Shown: piece after piece, positions 7,207 through 16,014 of the stretch
Layout of the letters: each line of letters starts with the position of its first letter
Position numbering within the stretch: position 1 is the first letter of the stretch
Source of the DNA: Mucilaginibacter sp. UBA4741
GTDB taxonomy: Bacteria > Bacteroidota > Bacteroidia > Sphingobacteriales > Sphingobacteriaceae
Direction of reading: 5' to 3'
NCBI GenBank assembly: GCA_002403905.1
Contig: DHIR01000038.1
Location: 12,317 to 31,867 of the forward strand
DNA length: 19,551 bases
The notes under the pieces: generated by a model
Told to the model about the DNA's origin: nothing
Seen by the model: the letters and a program-made list of their open reading frames with translations, nothing else
The model's database searches: none
Position numbers and translations under genes: made by a program

Positions 7207-8262
7207 TTATCGGTTATTATATTGTTCTGTATAATATTGCTGATAATGGCCAGATGTTACATCAGTTAACCATTTCTCGTTTGCCAGGTACCAGTCAACA
7301 GTTTTTTCTAAACCCTCTTCAAAAGTAATACTTGGCACCCACCCTAATTCCTTTTGTAGCTTGGTAGCATCTATGGCGTAGCGCAAATCATGGCCGGCTC
7401 TATCTGTAACAAAAGTTATCAATTGGGCCGATTCGCCGTCTTCCCTGCCTAGCTTCTTATCCATTATAGTACACAACGCTTTAATAAGGTCTATGTTTTT
7501 CCATTCGTTGTGTCCACCAATGTTGTAAGTAGTACCGGTTGCCGCTTTATGAAATATCAAATCAATTGCACGGGCATGATCTTCAACCCATAACCAATCT
7601 CTTATATTTTCGCCTTTACCGTATACGGGTACCGGTTTTTTTTGTTGGATATTATGAATAGCCAGTGGTATTAATTTTTCGGGGAAATGGAATGATCCAT
7701 AATTGTTTGAGCAGTTAGATATCACGGTATCCATACCATAAGTATCATAGTAGGCCCTTACAAAATGATCTGAGCTTGCTTTTGATGCCGAATATGGTGA
7801 ATGCGGATCGTAAGCCGTTTCTTCGGTAAACATACCATCCTCGCCTAAAGTTCCATAAACCTCATCGGTTGATACATGATAAAAACGTTTTTTATCATAT
7901 TGGCCCTTCCAGCTTTCGCGGGCGGCATTTAGCAAATTTACCGTACCCACAACATTGGTCATAACAAACTCTAAGGGGTTGGTTATCGATCTGTCTACGT
8001 GCGACTCGGCAGCCAAATGTATAACAGCATCAGGCTGTTCATCGGCAAAAAGCTGTTGGATGAATTTTAGATCAACTATATCGCCTTTTACAAATTTGTA
8101 ATTCGGTGCATTTTCAATATCCTTTAAATTGGCCAGGTTACCGGCGTAAGTAAGGTTATCTAAATTAACGATACTGTATTCCGGATAGCTTTTTACAAAC
8201 CTGCGCACCACATGCGAGCCTATAAAACCAGCCCCGCCTGTAATAATAATTTTTTTCATCAT
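7207..8262 (-). CDS. rfbB: dTDP-glucose 4,6-dehydratase
   Basis: The enzyme converts dTDP-glucose to dTDP-4-keto-6-deoxyglucose, the branch point to dTDP-rhamnose and other deoxysugars. The 351-residue protein is an extended short-chain dehydrogenase. It has the NAD site GGAGFIGSH (9-17), the RmlB hallmark NLTYAGNLANL (37-47), HVDRSI (88-93), the catalytic T132-D133-E134 in STDEVYG, and Y157 with K161 in YSASK. The T-D-E triad separates it from GalE. Two ATG codons stand in tandem at 8262 and 8259; either could be used. It begins 6 bases after the galE stop and abuts the phosphatase gene. rfbA, rfbC and rfbD are not adjacent, so the final sugar cannot be read from this locus. Confidence 0.95.
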   Translation of the reverse strand: MMKKIIITGGAGFIGSHVVRRFVKSYPEYSIVNLDNLTYAGNLANLKDIENAPNYKFVKGDIVDLKFIQQLFADEQPDAVIHLAAESHVDRSITNPLEFVMTNVVGTVNLLNAARESWKGQYDKKRFYHVSTDEVYGTLGEDGMFTEETAYDPHSPYSASKASSDHFVRAYYDTYGMDTVISNCSNNYGSFHFPEKLIPLAIHNIQQKKPVPVYGKGENIRDWLWVEDHARAIDLIFHKAATGTTYNIGGHNEWKNIDLIKALCTIMDKKLGREDGESAQLITFVTDRAGHDLRYAIDATKLQKELGWVPSITFEEGLEKTVDWYLANEKWLTDVTSGHYQQYYTEQYNNR

Positions 8263-8268
8263 AATATA

Positions 8269-9291
8269 TTACAAAGGGTTTTGAGCAATATATTTTTCCC
8301 AATCCCAGGCAGACTGCATCATTGTATCCAGATCCAGTTCTGTTTTCCATTTTAAAACTTTTTTTGATTTGGTAACATCGCCCCAAACCTGTTCAATATC
8401 TCCGCCACGGCGCGGGCCTATCTGGTAGTTTAATTTCTCGCCGGTTGACTGTTCAAAGGCATGTATAACCTCTAATACAGAACTACCCTTACCTGTACCA
8501 ATATTAAAAACGTCATACCCTTTAAATGTTTCTGTCTCCATTAATTTTAAAGCGGCTACGTGTGCTTTGGCCAAATCAACTACATGTATATAGTCACGTA
8601 TACAGCTACCATCCGGCGTATTATAGTCATCGCCAAACACGGTGATTTTTTCGCGTTTGCCAATGGCTGTTTGGGTGATAAATGGAAACAAATTTTGTGG
8701 TACACCAATAGGTAACTCGCCAATTAACGCGGTTGGATGTGCCCCTACCGGGTTAAAATATCTTAACGATATTACCTTATAGCTGCTTCCGGCTTTTTGC
8801 ATGTCCATCAACATTTCCTCGGCTATTTGCTTTGTATTGCCATAAGGCGATTCGGCTGTTTTAACCGGGGCGCTTTCTGTAACTGGTAAGTTATCAGGTT
8901 GGCCGTAAACGGTGCAGCTTGATGAAAACACAAAGTTTACCGGTTTACCATCATAAGCATTTAGTATGTTTAATAACGAGTAAAAGTTATTGCGATAATA
9001 TTTCATAGGTTGTTGTACCGATTCGCCAACAGCTTTAAAAGCGGCAAAATGGATTATGCCGACAATATCAGGCTCCTTTACGGCTAACTCTTTAGTGCCT
9101 TGCTCATCGCAAAGATCAAGTTTGTAAAAGGGAGGTTTGTAACCTATAATTTTAACCAATTGATCAATTATCTTAGGATCTGAATTAGAAAGATCATCAA
9201 CAATAACGGGTTCATAGCCTGCATTTATCAGCTCAACAACCGTATGCGAGCCTATAAAACCCAACCCTCCTGTCACTAATATCTTAGCCAT
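8269..9291 (-). CDS. galE: UDP-glucose 4-epimerase
   Basis: GalE interconverts UDP-glucose and UDP-galactose using bound NAD. The 340-residue length is exactly usual for the family. Visible motifs are the nucleotide-binding GGLGFIGSH (8-16), HFAAFKAVGESV (81-92), SSSCTVYG (123-130) with the catalytic serine, and Y150-x3-K154 in SPYGNTK. RYFNPVGAHPTALIGE and the ending around DLDTMMQSAWDWEKY are also typical of GalE. The start ATG overlaps the stop of the upstream decarboxylase gene by one base (TAATG), which implies translational coupling. Its product would feed galactose into surface polysaccharide or LPS. Relaxed specificity for N-acetylated sugars cannot be judged from the sequence. Confidence 0.95.
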   Translation of the reverse strand: MAKILVTGGLGFIGSHTVVELINAGYEPVIVDDLSNSDPKIIDQLVKIIGYKPPFYKLDLCDEQGTKELAVKEPDIVGIIHFAAFKAVGESVQQPMKYYRNNFYSLLNILNAYDGKPVNFVFSSSCTVYGQPDNLPVTESAPVKTAESPYGNTKQIAEEMLMDMQKAGSSYKVISLRYFNPVGAHPTALIGELPIGVPQNLFPFITQTAIGKREKITVFGDDYNTPDGSCIRDYIHVVDLAKAHVAALKLMETETFKGYDVFNIGTGKGSSVLEVIHAFEQSTGEKLNYQIGPRRGGDIEQVWGDVTKSKKVLKWKTELDLDTMMQSAWDWEKYIAQNPL

Positions 9292-10274
9292 TAGTTTTTG
9301 TTATAATAAGTAAAGTCTTTATGCTGTATTTCCTTTTCAGGAAGTGATTTAAAGTATTCGTAAGTTATTTTTAAGCCTTCGCTTCTTGAAATCTTTGGCT
9401 CCCAGCCTAAAATAGCTTTTGCTTTAGTAATATCCGGGCGGCGCTGTTTTGGATCGTCAGTAGGCAATGGCAAGCTTATTAGTTGCTGATCGGTGCCTGT
9501 TAGTTTAATGATCTCTTCGCCAAACTGTCGAATAGTGATTTCATCCGGGTTGCCAATATTCATGGGCTGCGCGTAATCACTGTGCAATAGGCGATATATG
9601 CCCTCTATCAAATCATCAACATAACAAAATGAGCGGGTTTGTGAGCCATCGCCAAACATGGTTAATGATTCGCCGCGCAATGCCTGGCCTATAAAGGCAG
9701 GTAATACCCGTCCATCGTTAAGTCTCATACGTGGGCCATAAGTATTAAATATGCGTACAATCCTGGTTTGTAATCCATGAAAAGTATGGTAAGCCATAGT
9801 TATAGCTTCCTGGAAACGCTTTGCTTCATCATACACACCGCGCGGGCCAACCGGGTTAACATTACCCCAATATTCTTCGGGTTGGGGGTTAACATTAGGA
9901 TCGCCATAAACTTCGGATGTTGAAGCTATCAACATCCTGGCTTTTTTAGAACGGGCCAATCCCAACAAATTGTGGGTACCTAATGAGCCTACTTTTAAAG
10001 TTTGGATAGGTATTTTTAAATAATCAATAGGGCTGGCAGGTGATGCAAAGTGCAGTATATAATCCAAATCGCCGGGCACGTATACAAACTTGGAAACATC
10101 ATGATTATAAAACTCAAAATTCTCCAGTTTAAATAAATGTTCAATATTGCGCAGATCGCCAGTTATCAAGTTATCCATACCAATAACATGGTAATCTTCC
10201 TTAATAAACCTATCGCATAAATGCGAGCCTAAAAAGCCGGCAGCACCGGTAATTAATATGCGTTTACGTGCCAT
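9291..10274 (-). CDS. UDP-glucuronate decarboxylase (UDP-xylose synthase)
   Basis: The 327-residue extended SDR protein converts UDP-glucuronate to UDP-xylose. Family marks are GAAGFLGSH (10-18), MDNLITG (33-39), [11 protein letters not shown] (75-85), STSEVYGDP with E121, Y148-DEAK152, and [18 protein letters not shown] and YDEAKR separate UXS from dTDP-glucose dehydratase and GalE. Its substrate is the product of the ugd gene directly upstream, and the two genes overlap by one base (TAATG), so the pair forms a UDP-glucose to UDP-xylose route. No N-terminal membrane anchor is present, so the enzyme should be cytoplasmic. Confidence in the family is high. That the final sugar is UDP-xylose rather than a 4-keto intermediate is inferred from family knowledge. 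Confidence 0.93.
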   Translation of the reverse strand: MARKRILITGAAGFLGSHLCDRFIKEDYHVIGMDNLITGDLRNIEHLFKLENFEFYNHDVSKFVYVPGDLDYILHFASPASPIDYLKIPIQTLKVGSLGTHNLLGLARSKKARMLIASTSEVYGDPNVNPQPEEYWGNVNPVGPRGVYDEAKRFQEAITMAYHTFHGLQTRIVRIFNTYGPRMRLNDGRVLPAFIGQALRGESLTMFGDGSQTRSFCYVDDLIEGIYRLLHSDYAQPMNIGNPDEITIRQFGEEIIKLTGTDQQLISLPLPTDDPKQRRPDITKAKAILGWEPKISRSEGLKITYEYFKSLPEKEIQHKDFTYYNKN

Positions 10275-11584
10275 TAGCTTACTACTTTTCTACCTATGCT
10301 GTTATAATAATATCCACAGTCTATCATTTTTTGTATGTCGTATAAATTACGCCCGTCAAAAATAACCTTTGCTTTTAAAAGTGACGCTAACTGATCAAAA
10401 TCAGGTGTTCGGAATACAGACCACTCTGTCAATATTAACAACGCGTCTGCATCTTTTAATGCATCGTACTGGTTGTCTGTATATGTTATGGCATCACCTA
10501 TTAATCCTTTAACATTGGGCATAGCCTCAGGATCAAACGCTGCTACTGTCGCACCCTCTTTTAATAATTCGTCAATAATATACAAAGCCGGGGCTTCGCG
10601 TATATCATCAGTTTCGGGTTTAAAGGCAAGGCCCCAAATGGCAAACTTTTTATTTTTCAAATCGCCATTATAGTATTTCTTTACCTTCTCCACCAATATT
10701 TTGCGTTGGATGTCATTAACATCCATAACCGCGTTTAATATTTTAAAATCGTAATTTATTTCTTTGGCTGATTTTGCCAGCGCCTGGACATCTTTGGGGA
10801 AACAGCTACCGCCGTAACCTATGCCCGAGAACAAGAAACGACGGCCAATACGGTCATCGGCACCAATGCCGCGTCTAACCATATCAACATCGGCACCAAC
10901 CAATTCGCAAAGGTTAGCTATCTCGTTCATGAACGATATTTTGGTAGCCAGGAAAGAGTTGGCCGCGTATTTCGTCAATTCGGACGAGCGCTGATCCATA
11001 TAAATAACCGGGTTACCCTGGCGCACATAAGGCGAGTATAATTCGCCCATTAATTTACGGGCGCGTTCATCCAAAGTACCTATAACAATACGATCGGGTT
11101 TCATAAAATCCTCAACCGCTACGCCCTCACGTAAAAACTCAGGATTAGATACCACAGCAAATTCAACATCAGTATGTTCATTAAGCACCGCGGTAATTTT
11201 ATCGGCCGTACCAACCGGAACGGTTGATTTGGTTACTATTACTTTATATTCTGTTATTAATTTCGCGATATCTTTTGATGCACCTAACACATAGCTCAGA
11301 TCGGCAGAGCCATCACCACCTGGAGGGGTTGGTAAGGCAAGAAATATAATTTTAGCTTCTTTTATAGCGTCTGCCAGGTTGTTGGTAAAATGCAATCGGC
11401 CCTGGTTTATGTTACGGGTAAAAAGCAATTCTAATCCAGGCTCATAAATAGGCAATTTGCCGTCCTGCATCATTTTCACTTTGTTCTCGTTTATATCAAC
11501 ACAGATAACCTGGTTGCCGGTTTCGGCTAAACAAGTCCCGGTTACTAAACCTACATATCCTGTTCCTACTACAGCTATTTTCAC
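10274..11584 (-). CDS. ugd: UDP-glucose 6-dehydrogenase
   Basis: Ugd oxidises UDP-glucose to UDP-glucuronate with two NAD. The 436-residue protein begins at a GTG codon (11584). The start is fixed by the canonical N-terminus [16 protein letters not shown] and by an in-frame stop 15 bases upstream. Other marks are E149 and E153 in [10 protein letters not shown]205 in [15 protein letters not shown], the catalytic C261 in [10 protein letters not shown], and a C-terminal substrate/NAD domain with [16 protein letters not shown]. The length fits the bacterial family. It is the first gene of the leftward five-gene unit and supplies the decarboxylase encoded next. The promoter must lie in the 63-base gap shared with waaA. 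Confidence 0.96.
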   Translation of the reverse strand: MKIAVVGTGYVGLVTGTCLAETGNQVICVDINENKVKMMQDGKLPIYEPGLELLFTRNINQGRLHFTNNLADAIKEAKIIFLALPTPPGGDGSADLSYVLGASKDIAKLITEYKVIVTKSTVPVGTADKITAVLNEHTDVEFAVVSNPEFLREGVAVEDFMKPDRIVIGTLDERARKLMGELYSPYVRQGNPVIYMDQRSSELTKYAANSFLATKISFMNEIANLCELVGADVDMVRRGIGADDRIGRRFLFSGIGYGGSCFPKDVQALAKSAKEINYDFKILNAVMDVNDIQRKILVEKVKKYYNGDLKNKKFAIWGLAFKPETDDIREAPALYIIDELLKEGATVAAFDPEAMPNVKGLIGDAITYTDNQYDALKDADALLILTEWSVFRTPDFDQLASLLKAKVIFDGRNLYDIQKMIDCGYYYNSIGRKVVS

Positions 11585-11647
11585 AAAAGTATTTGTTTAT
11601 ATTGTTGTTATATTTATCGCGGCGAAGATACTGATTTCGTATTTAAA
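11585..11647. promoter_or_regulatory. 63-base divergent promoter region between ugd and waaA
   Basis: Both the nucleotide-sugar unit and the Kdo transferase/acyltransferase unit must start from this short gap. It contains a direct repeat TTATATT at 11597-11603 and 11608-11614, 11 bases apart, or about one helical turn. On the plus strand, TATATTTA (11609-11616) is one base off the -7 consensus. On the minus strand, TACTTTTG matches the consensus but its last base is already the ugd start codon, so it is hard to use. The exact promoters are therefore not assigned. Confidence 0.4.
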
Positions 11648-12865
11648 ATGTTATTATTATATAACTTAGGGTTACGCGTTTACTACATCCTAATATTACT
11701 TTTTTCTCTCTTTAATAAAAAAGCCGCTCTTTGGATAAAAGGCCGCAGGTATGTTACTTATACTCAATTTGATAAAAGTATATGGTTCCATTTTGCCTCC
11801 CTTGGTGAGTTTGAACAAGGCCGCCCGGTATTAGAACAATTTAGAACCATCTATCCGCAAAGCAAAATTGTTATTACGTTTTTTTCGCCATCAGGGTTCG
11901 AGATCAGGAAAAATACGCCATTAGCTGATGCTGTTTATTACCTGCCTTTAGATACTGCTAAAAAAGCGCGTGAGTTTATTACAGTCATTAATCCCACGAT
12001 TGCCATATTTACCAAATACGAATACTGGTATCACTTTTTCGATGAACTGCATAAACGCGACACACCTTTATATATCATATCGGGCATATTCAGGCCAAAT
12101 CAAGTGTTTTTTAAATGGTATGGCGGCCTGCATCGCAAAATACTGGGTTTTGTAAATCATTTTTTTGTGCAGGATGAGCAATCCGTACAATTACTCAAAT
12201 CCATAAACATAACTAATGCCACCGTTAGCGGCGATACCCGCTTTGACAGGGTTTGGGCCAATGCGCAACAGCCGAAAGAACTGCCCGTTATTAACCAATT
12301 TAAAAATGGACAAAAACTTTTTATTGCCGGCAGCACGTGGCCAGCAGATGAGCAATTGGTGGCTACATTGATTACCCAATATCCTGACTGGAAATTTATT
12401 TTTGCACCCCATGAAATTAGCGAAGAGAAAATAAACAAACTAATAAGTTTATTGCCTGAAAACTCTGCTGTAAGATATTCTCAACTTCCATCTCAGATCT
12501 CAAATCTCACGTCTCAAATCTTAATTATCGATAACATCGGCATGCTATCTTCGCTATACCAATATGGCGATATTGCTTACATAGGCGGTGGTTTTGGCGC
12601 GGGCATCCACAATACTTTAGAGGCCGCGGCTTTTGGTTTGCCGATTATATTTGGCCCCAACTATCATAAATTTAAAGAAGCCAAAGATTTGATAAACCTT
12701 GGCGCCGGTTTTTGTGTTAATGATGAGGCCGAATTAAAAAAAGTAGTTGCCGATTTGATTAACAACGACGCAAATTGCGCAGCCGCCGGTAAAAAAGTAA
12801 GCAGCTATGTATCCGGACATATAGGCGCTACTAACACTATTGTAAATTATATTAAACAATCTTAA
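11648..12865 (+). CDS. waaA: 3-deoxy-D-manno-octulosonic acid (Kdo) transferase
   Basis: WaaA (KdtA) attaches Kdo from CMP-Kdo to lipid IVA at the inner membrane. The 405-residue protein has an N-terminal hydrophobic anchor (about 1-22) and a GT-B fold. Motifs are FHFASLGEFEQGRP with the proposed catalytic base E54, the domain-linking VSGDTRFDR (193-201), AGSTW (227-231), APHE (253-256), and the donor-site stretch GGGFGAGIHNTLEAAAFGLPIIFGP (313-337, quoted here only to locate its G, H, N and E residues). A loop at residues 278-292, just before IIDNIGML, is encoded by a low-complexity TCTCAAATCTCA-like repeat. The gene heads a six-gene coupled unit, and its stop overlaps the next ATG (TAATG). 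One or two Kdo additions cannot be decided. Confidence 0.94.
   Translation: MLLLYNLGLRVYYILILLFSLFNKKAALWIKGRRYVTYTQFDKSIWFHFASLGEFEQGRPVLEQFRTIYPQSKIVITFFSPSGFEIRKNTPLADAVYYLPLDTAKKAREFITVINPTIAIFTKYEYWYHFFDELHKRDTPLYIISGIFRPNQVFFKWYGGLHRKILGFVNHFFVQDEQSVQLLKSINITNATVSGDTRFDRVWANAQQPKELPVINQFKNGQKLFIAGSTWPADEQLVATLITQYPDWKFIFAPHEISEEKINKLISLLPENSAVRYSQLPSQISNLTSQILIIDNIGMLSSLYQYGDIAYIGGGFGAGIHNTLEAAAFGLPIIFGPNYHKFKEAKDLINLGAGFCVNDEAELKKVVADLINNDANCAAAGKKVSSYVSGHIGATNTIVNYIKQS
12479..12522 (+). repeat. TCTCAAATCT-type low-complexity repeat inside waaA
   Basis: Within the coding frame the DNA repeats TCTCA words: TCTCAACTTCCA, TCTCAGA, TCTCAAA, TCTCACG, TCTCAAA. It encodes SQLPSQISNLTSQIL (278-292), a serine/glutamine-rich loop in a part of WaaA that is variable between species. 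The wording looks like an A/T-rich intergenic repeat rather than ordinary codon use, and the frame stays open across it. Confidence 0.5.
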
Positions 12866-13683
12866 TGGGCTTTTTACAGATTGAGGGCTTGGGTAAAGCA
12901 CATTTTCATGAATATGGCGAGGGCCAAAAACCAATCCTGGCTTTTCATGGCTATGGCATGACGGGTAAGCAGTTTCATGTATTGGAGAAATCTATTTTAC
13001 AGGACTACCACATTTATGGTTTCGATCATTTTTTTCACGATGAAAGTAAGATAGACAACTGGACCGAGCAGAAGATCATAGCCGGCATGCCGAAAGCTAT
13101 GGTGAGGGGGTATGTAGAGGAGTGGTTTAAGCTATATGGCAGACAGCGCTTCTCGGTAATGGGATACTCTATAGGCGCCAACCTGGCCCTGATACTAGTT
13201 GAAGATTATGCCGACCTGATAGACGAAATTATTTTAATGGCACCCGATGGTTTATCAGTTTATAAAGGCTTCCATTTTTTAATGCACCAACCATTGGGCC
13301 GCCTCTTTTTTAAGCGGATAGCCAAAAGCAACTGGCTGGCAACAACCATGCTTAATGCCCTTAAAAAGGTTGGTTTTATTGATGACAGTCTTTACCAAAT
13401 AGCCAACAACGAAATGGACACCCCAAAAAAACGATTGGATGTTTATTACACGCTAAATCTTATCAGACTGTTAAAGCCCGATACCGAAAAGTTAGCTGCG
13501 CTCATCAATCAGCATAAAATATCTTGTAAACTGATATTTGGGCAGCATGATGGTTTGTTCCCCAAAACGGCGGCGCTGCCATTTATACAAAAACTAAACA
13601 ATGCCGAGGTGCATGAGTTACCTTTGGGGCATTGGCTGGTTATACCAGCTCTTGACGAATATTTAGCTAATTTTGAGATATGA
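12865..13683 (+). CDS. Alpha/beta hydrolase
   Basis: The 272-residue cytoplasmic protein has the alpha/beta-hydrolase elements in order: the oxyanion-hole strand LAFHGYGMTG (25-34), the nucleophile elbow GYSIGAN with S102, the acid D229 in FGQHDGLFP, and the catalytic histidine H256 in LGHWLV. There is no signal peptide. Its substrate cannot be told from sequence. The position between waaA and two acyltransferases suggests an esterase or thioesterase acting on an acyl group, or editing of an acylated lipid, but this is only context. Its ATG overlaps the waaA stop by one base (TAATG), and its TGA overlaps the start of the first acyltransferase (ATGA). The insert between S102 and D229 forms a helical cap. 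Confidence 0.88.
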   Translation: MGFLQIEGLGKAHFHEYGEGQKPILAFHGYGMTGKQFHVLEKSILQDYHIYGFDHFFHDESKIDNWTEQKIIAGMPKAMVRGYVEEWFKLYGRQRFSVMGYSIGANLALILVEDYADLIDEIILMAPDGLSVYKGFHFLMHQPLGRLFFKRIAKSNWLATTMLNALKKVGFIDDSLYQIANNEMDTPKKRLDVYYTLNLIRLLKPDTEKLAALINQHKISCKLIFGQHDGLFPKTAALPFIQKLNNAEVHELPLGHWLVIPALDEYLANFEI

Positions 13684-14303
13684 TAACCTCGCGCAGAACA
13701 GACCTTGCTAGTCATTTATTTAACCGCTACGTAAGGTGGTGGATGGGGCGTAAATTTAATATCATTCAGCCTATGCCTTTCACGCCAAAGCCGGGGCATT
13801 CTATTTTTTTATTGATTAATCATTTTAGCTGGTGGGATGGTTTTTTTGGCTACTATATGGCGTATAGCAATCTGGGGCGTAAGTTTTATATCATGATGCA
13901 GCATGATCATTTTATGAAGTACTCTTATTTAAATTATATGGGTGCATACTCCATGAAAAAAAACTCGCGCGACATGGTGGAGTCGTTAGCTTACACGGCC
14001 AGGTTATTAAGCAATCCGGAAAATTTAGTGCTTGTATTCCCGCAAGGCGAGCTTTCTTCGAATCATATCACACATATTCATGTTGAAAAAGGTATAGAGC
14101 GCATTATCAAACAAATAAAGGGCCCCTGCCAAATTGTTTATGCTTGCACATTGATAGAGTATTTTGAGAGTTTGAAGCCATCGGCCTATATCCATTTATA
14201 TGATTGCGGTGTAGCCGGCGAGGTACCTTTTAATACACTGGTTGAAAACATCAACACTTTTCATACCCAAGCGTTAAAAGACCAGGTAAACGTGGAACAT
14301 TAA
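13680..14303 (+). CDS. LPLAT/PlsC-type acyltransferase, first of a tandem pair
   Basis: The 207-residue protein has the lysophospholipid acyltransferase core: N47-H48-x4-D53 in NHFSWWDG (the HX4D catalytic motif) and FPQGE at 120-124, where most PlsC proteins have FPEG. There is no clear transmembrane helix, so it is probably a membrane-associated cytoplasmic enzyme that moves a fatty acyl group from ACP or CoA to an acceptor hydroxyl. It is shorter than typical PlsC (about 240). It shares about 40 percent identity by hand alignment with the next gene product, with motifs at identical residue numbers. The genes around it (GT2, CruF-like) raise the possibility of a glycosyl-carotenoid acyltransferase like CruD, and waaA raises lipid A or another outer-membrane lipid as an alternative. 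The acceptor is not known. Confidence 0.87.
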   Translation: MITSRRTDLASHLFNRYVRWWMGRKFNIIQPMPFTPKPGHSIFLLINHFSWWDGFFGYYMAYSNLGRKFYIMMQHDHFMKYSYLNYMGAYSMKKNSRDMVESLAYTARLLSNPENLVLVFPQGELSSNHITHIHVEKGIERIIKQIKGPCQIVYACTLIEYFESLKPSAYIHLYDCGVAGEVPFNTLVENINTFHTQALKDQVNVEH

Positions 14304-14926
14304 TGATCTATCCTAAAAACAACAATATCATCAGGTGGGGATTTCATACCTATGTACACTGGATCATAGCACGCAATTTTAACCGTATCGATTTTAATAG
14401 TATTGATATAGACAAAAACCGGCCGGTATTATTAATAGCTAACCATTCAGGTTTTTGGGATGGGTTTTTATCTTACTACATCAACTGCAAGTTATTTAAA
14501 AAGAAGTTCCACATTATGCTGCTTGAAAAAACCGCTAAAAGGATATCTGTCCTTAAATATGGCGGGGCTTTTTCTATCAACAAAAAATCAAAAGACATTA
14601 TTGAATCGCTGGATTTTGCAGCGCGATTATTAAACGATCCTGATAACCTGGTACTGATCTTCCCGCAAGGCAAACTTTATTCTAACTTTATCACTACCGT
14701 TGAGTTTGAAAAAGGGATAATGAAAATACTTAAACAAGCCAAAGGTAAATTTCAATTGGTATTTTCGACTATGTTTATTGAGCATTTCCAGCATAAAAAA
14801 CCTGGTGCAACCGTATATTTAAAAGCAGTTGCCGATGTTGCTTTTGATACCATAGAGGAATTACAAACCGCCTATCAACAGCATTATGATGCCGCGCGAC
14901 TGCAACAAATTGAAAAAACTGTATAA
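14303..14926 (+). CDS. LPLAT/PlsC-type acyltransferase, second of a tandem pair
   Basis: This 207-residue paralogue of the preceding product has N47-H48-x4-D53 in NHSGFWDG and FPQGK at 120-124. The match to its neighbour runs without gaps from about residue 11 to 175 and is best around ESLDFAARLL and NLVLIFPQG. The HX4D catalytic pair is intact, so it should be active. The residue after the FPQG motif is lysine here and glutamate in the neighbour, which may mark different acceptors. It has no obvious transmembrane helix. Its ATG overlaps the previous stop by one base, and its own stop overlaps the glycosyltransferase start in the same way, so the pair is translated as part of one coupled series. 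Confidence 0.87.
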   Translation: MIYPKNNNIIRWGFHTYVHWIIARNFNRIDFNSIDIDKNRPVLLIANHSGFWDGFLSYYINCKLFKKKFHIMLLEKTAKRISVLKYGGAFSINKKSKDIIESLDFAARLLNDPDNLVLIFPQGKLYSNFITTVEFEKGIMKILKQAKGKFQLVFSTMFIEHFQHKKPGATVYLKAVADVAFDTIEELQTAYQQHYDAARLQQIEKTV

Positions 14927-16014
14927 TGATAATTGCCATAGCCGTTACCTTCTTTTTCATCATCCTGCGGTTTACTGTAACACTGTTTAATTTTATATCA
15001 GACCCCAAACTACGTCGTGTAAATCGGCCTTACCCAGACCTGGTTTCAATCCTGATACCTGCACGTAATGAAGTAGAAAACATATTATCATTGCTACAAT
15101 CTATCTACAAGCAGGATTATTCCAATTATGAAGTGATTATACTGGATGATGAATCATCAGATACTACTTATAAGATCTGCGCTGCTTTTGCCGATAAGCA
15201 CCCGCATTTCAGGGTTATAAAAGGCGCGCCGCTACCTCATGGCTGGTTGGGTAAAAACTTTGCCTGTTACCAACTAGCGCGTCATGCACAAGGTGATTTT
15301 TTATTATTTATTGATGCCGATGAGCAGGTAAACCCCGGCCTTATAAACAGTGCTGTACACCGCATGTATGTAAACAAATTGGGCCTGTTAAGTTTATTTA
15401 CCAATCAGCAAATGGTTACTATTGGCGAGCGCCTGGTAGTACCGTTAATGCATTATATATTATTAAACTTGCTGCCCCTGCGTTTAATTTACTTGGTTAA
15501 AAACTATACGGTCGCCGCCGCCAGTGGGCAATTCATGCTGTTTGATGCCGAACTATACCAAAAACATCAATGGCACGAACAGGTTAAAGACAAAGTGGTT
15601 GAGGATGTGGAAATAATGCGGCTTGTAAAAGCGGCATCATGCAATGGCGAGGCTTTATTAGCTAACGGGATGATAAATTGCCGTATGTATAAAAACTATC
15701 GCGATGCGGTGAATGGCTTCAGTAAAAACTTTTTGGCGGCGTTTAATTATAATATCATCTGGTTTTTAATTTATATTGTATTGATAATAGGGGGGCCTAT
15801 GATTGTGATGATGACGCTCCATTTTGAGTTGATACTATTTATGTTTGGCTTAATTATACTTACCCGTGTAATGATCTCGCTTTCGGCGGGGCAAAATGCA
15901 TGGTATAATATATTATTACATCCGGCGCAAATGTTTAGTTTAACACTTGTCGCGTTTTTAGCCATACAAAGGCACCTAACCAAAACCATGATATGGAAAG
16001 GCCGAAAAATATAA
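14926..16014 (+). CDS. Membrane-bound GT2 glycosyltransferase, CrtQ/CruC-like
   Basis: The 362-residue protein has an N-terminal anchor (about 2-22), a GT-A catalytic domain, and three hydrophobic segments near 275-296, 300-318 and 332-348. Catalytic-domain marks are SILIPARNE (41-49), DDES (74-77), GWLGKN (106-111), the metal-binding D130-A-D132, and E226-D227 in VVEDVE. GWLGK with this membrane layout is typical of the GT2 group that includes carotenoid glycosyltransferases (CrtQ, CruC) and some lipid glycosyltransferases. There is no QxxRW processivity motif, which argues against a polysaccharide synthase. It sits between the two acyltransferases and a CruF-like gene, overlapping the former by 1 base and the latter by 22. 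I infer that it glycosylates a hydroxylated carotenoid or other lipid; the sugar is unknown. Confidence 0.88.
   Translation: MIIAIAVTFFFIILRFTVTLFNFISDPKLRRVNRPYPDLVSILIPARNEVENILSLLQSIYKQDYSNYEVIILDDESSDTTYKICAAFADKHPHFRVIKGAPLPHGWLGKNFACYQLARHAQGDFLLFIDADEQVNPGLINSAVHRMYVNKLGLLSLFTNQQMVTIGERLVVPLMHYILLNLLPLRLIYLVKNYTVAAASGQFMLFDAELYQKHQWHEQVKDKVVEDVEIMRLVKAASCNGEALLANGMINCRMYKNYRDAVNGFSKNFLAAFNYNIIWFLIYIVLIIGGPMIVMMTLHFELILFMFGLIILTRVMISLSAGQNAWYNILLHPAQMFSLTLVAFLAIQRHLTKTMIWKGRKI

Noticed and set aside
10309..10317. TATCCACAG inside the 3' end of ugd as a DnaA box
   Set aside because: It is a single partial match within coding sequence with no neighbouring boxes, and is expected by chance.
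11584..11591. Minus-strand TACTTTTG as the ugd promoter
   Set aside because: It matches the consensus, but its last base is the first base of the ugd GTG, so transcription would start inside the gene.
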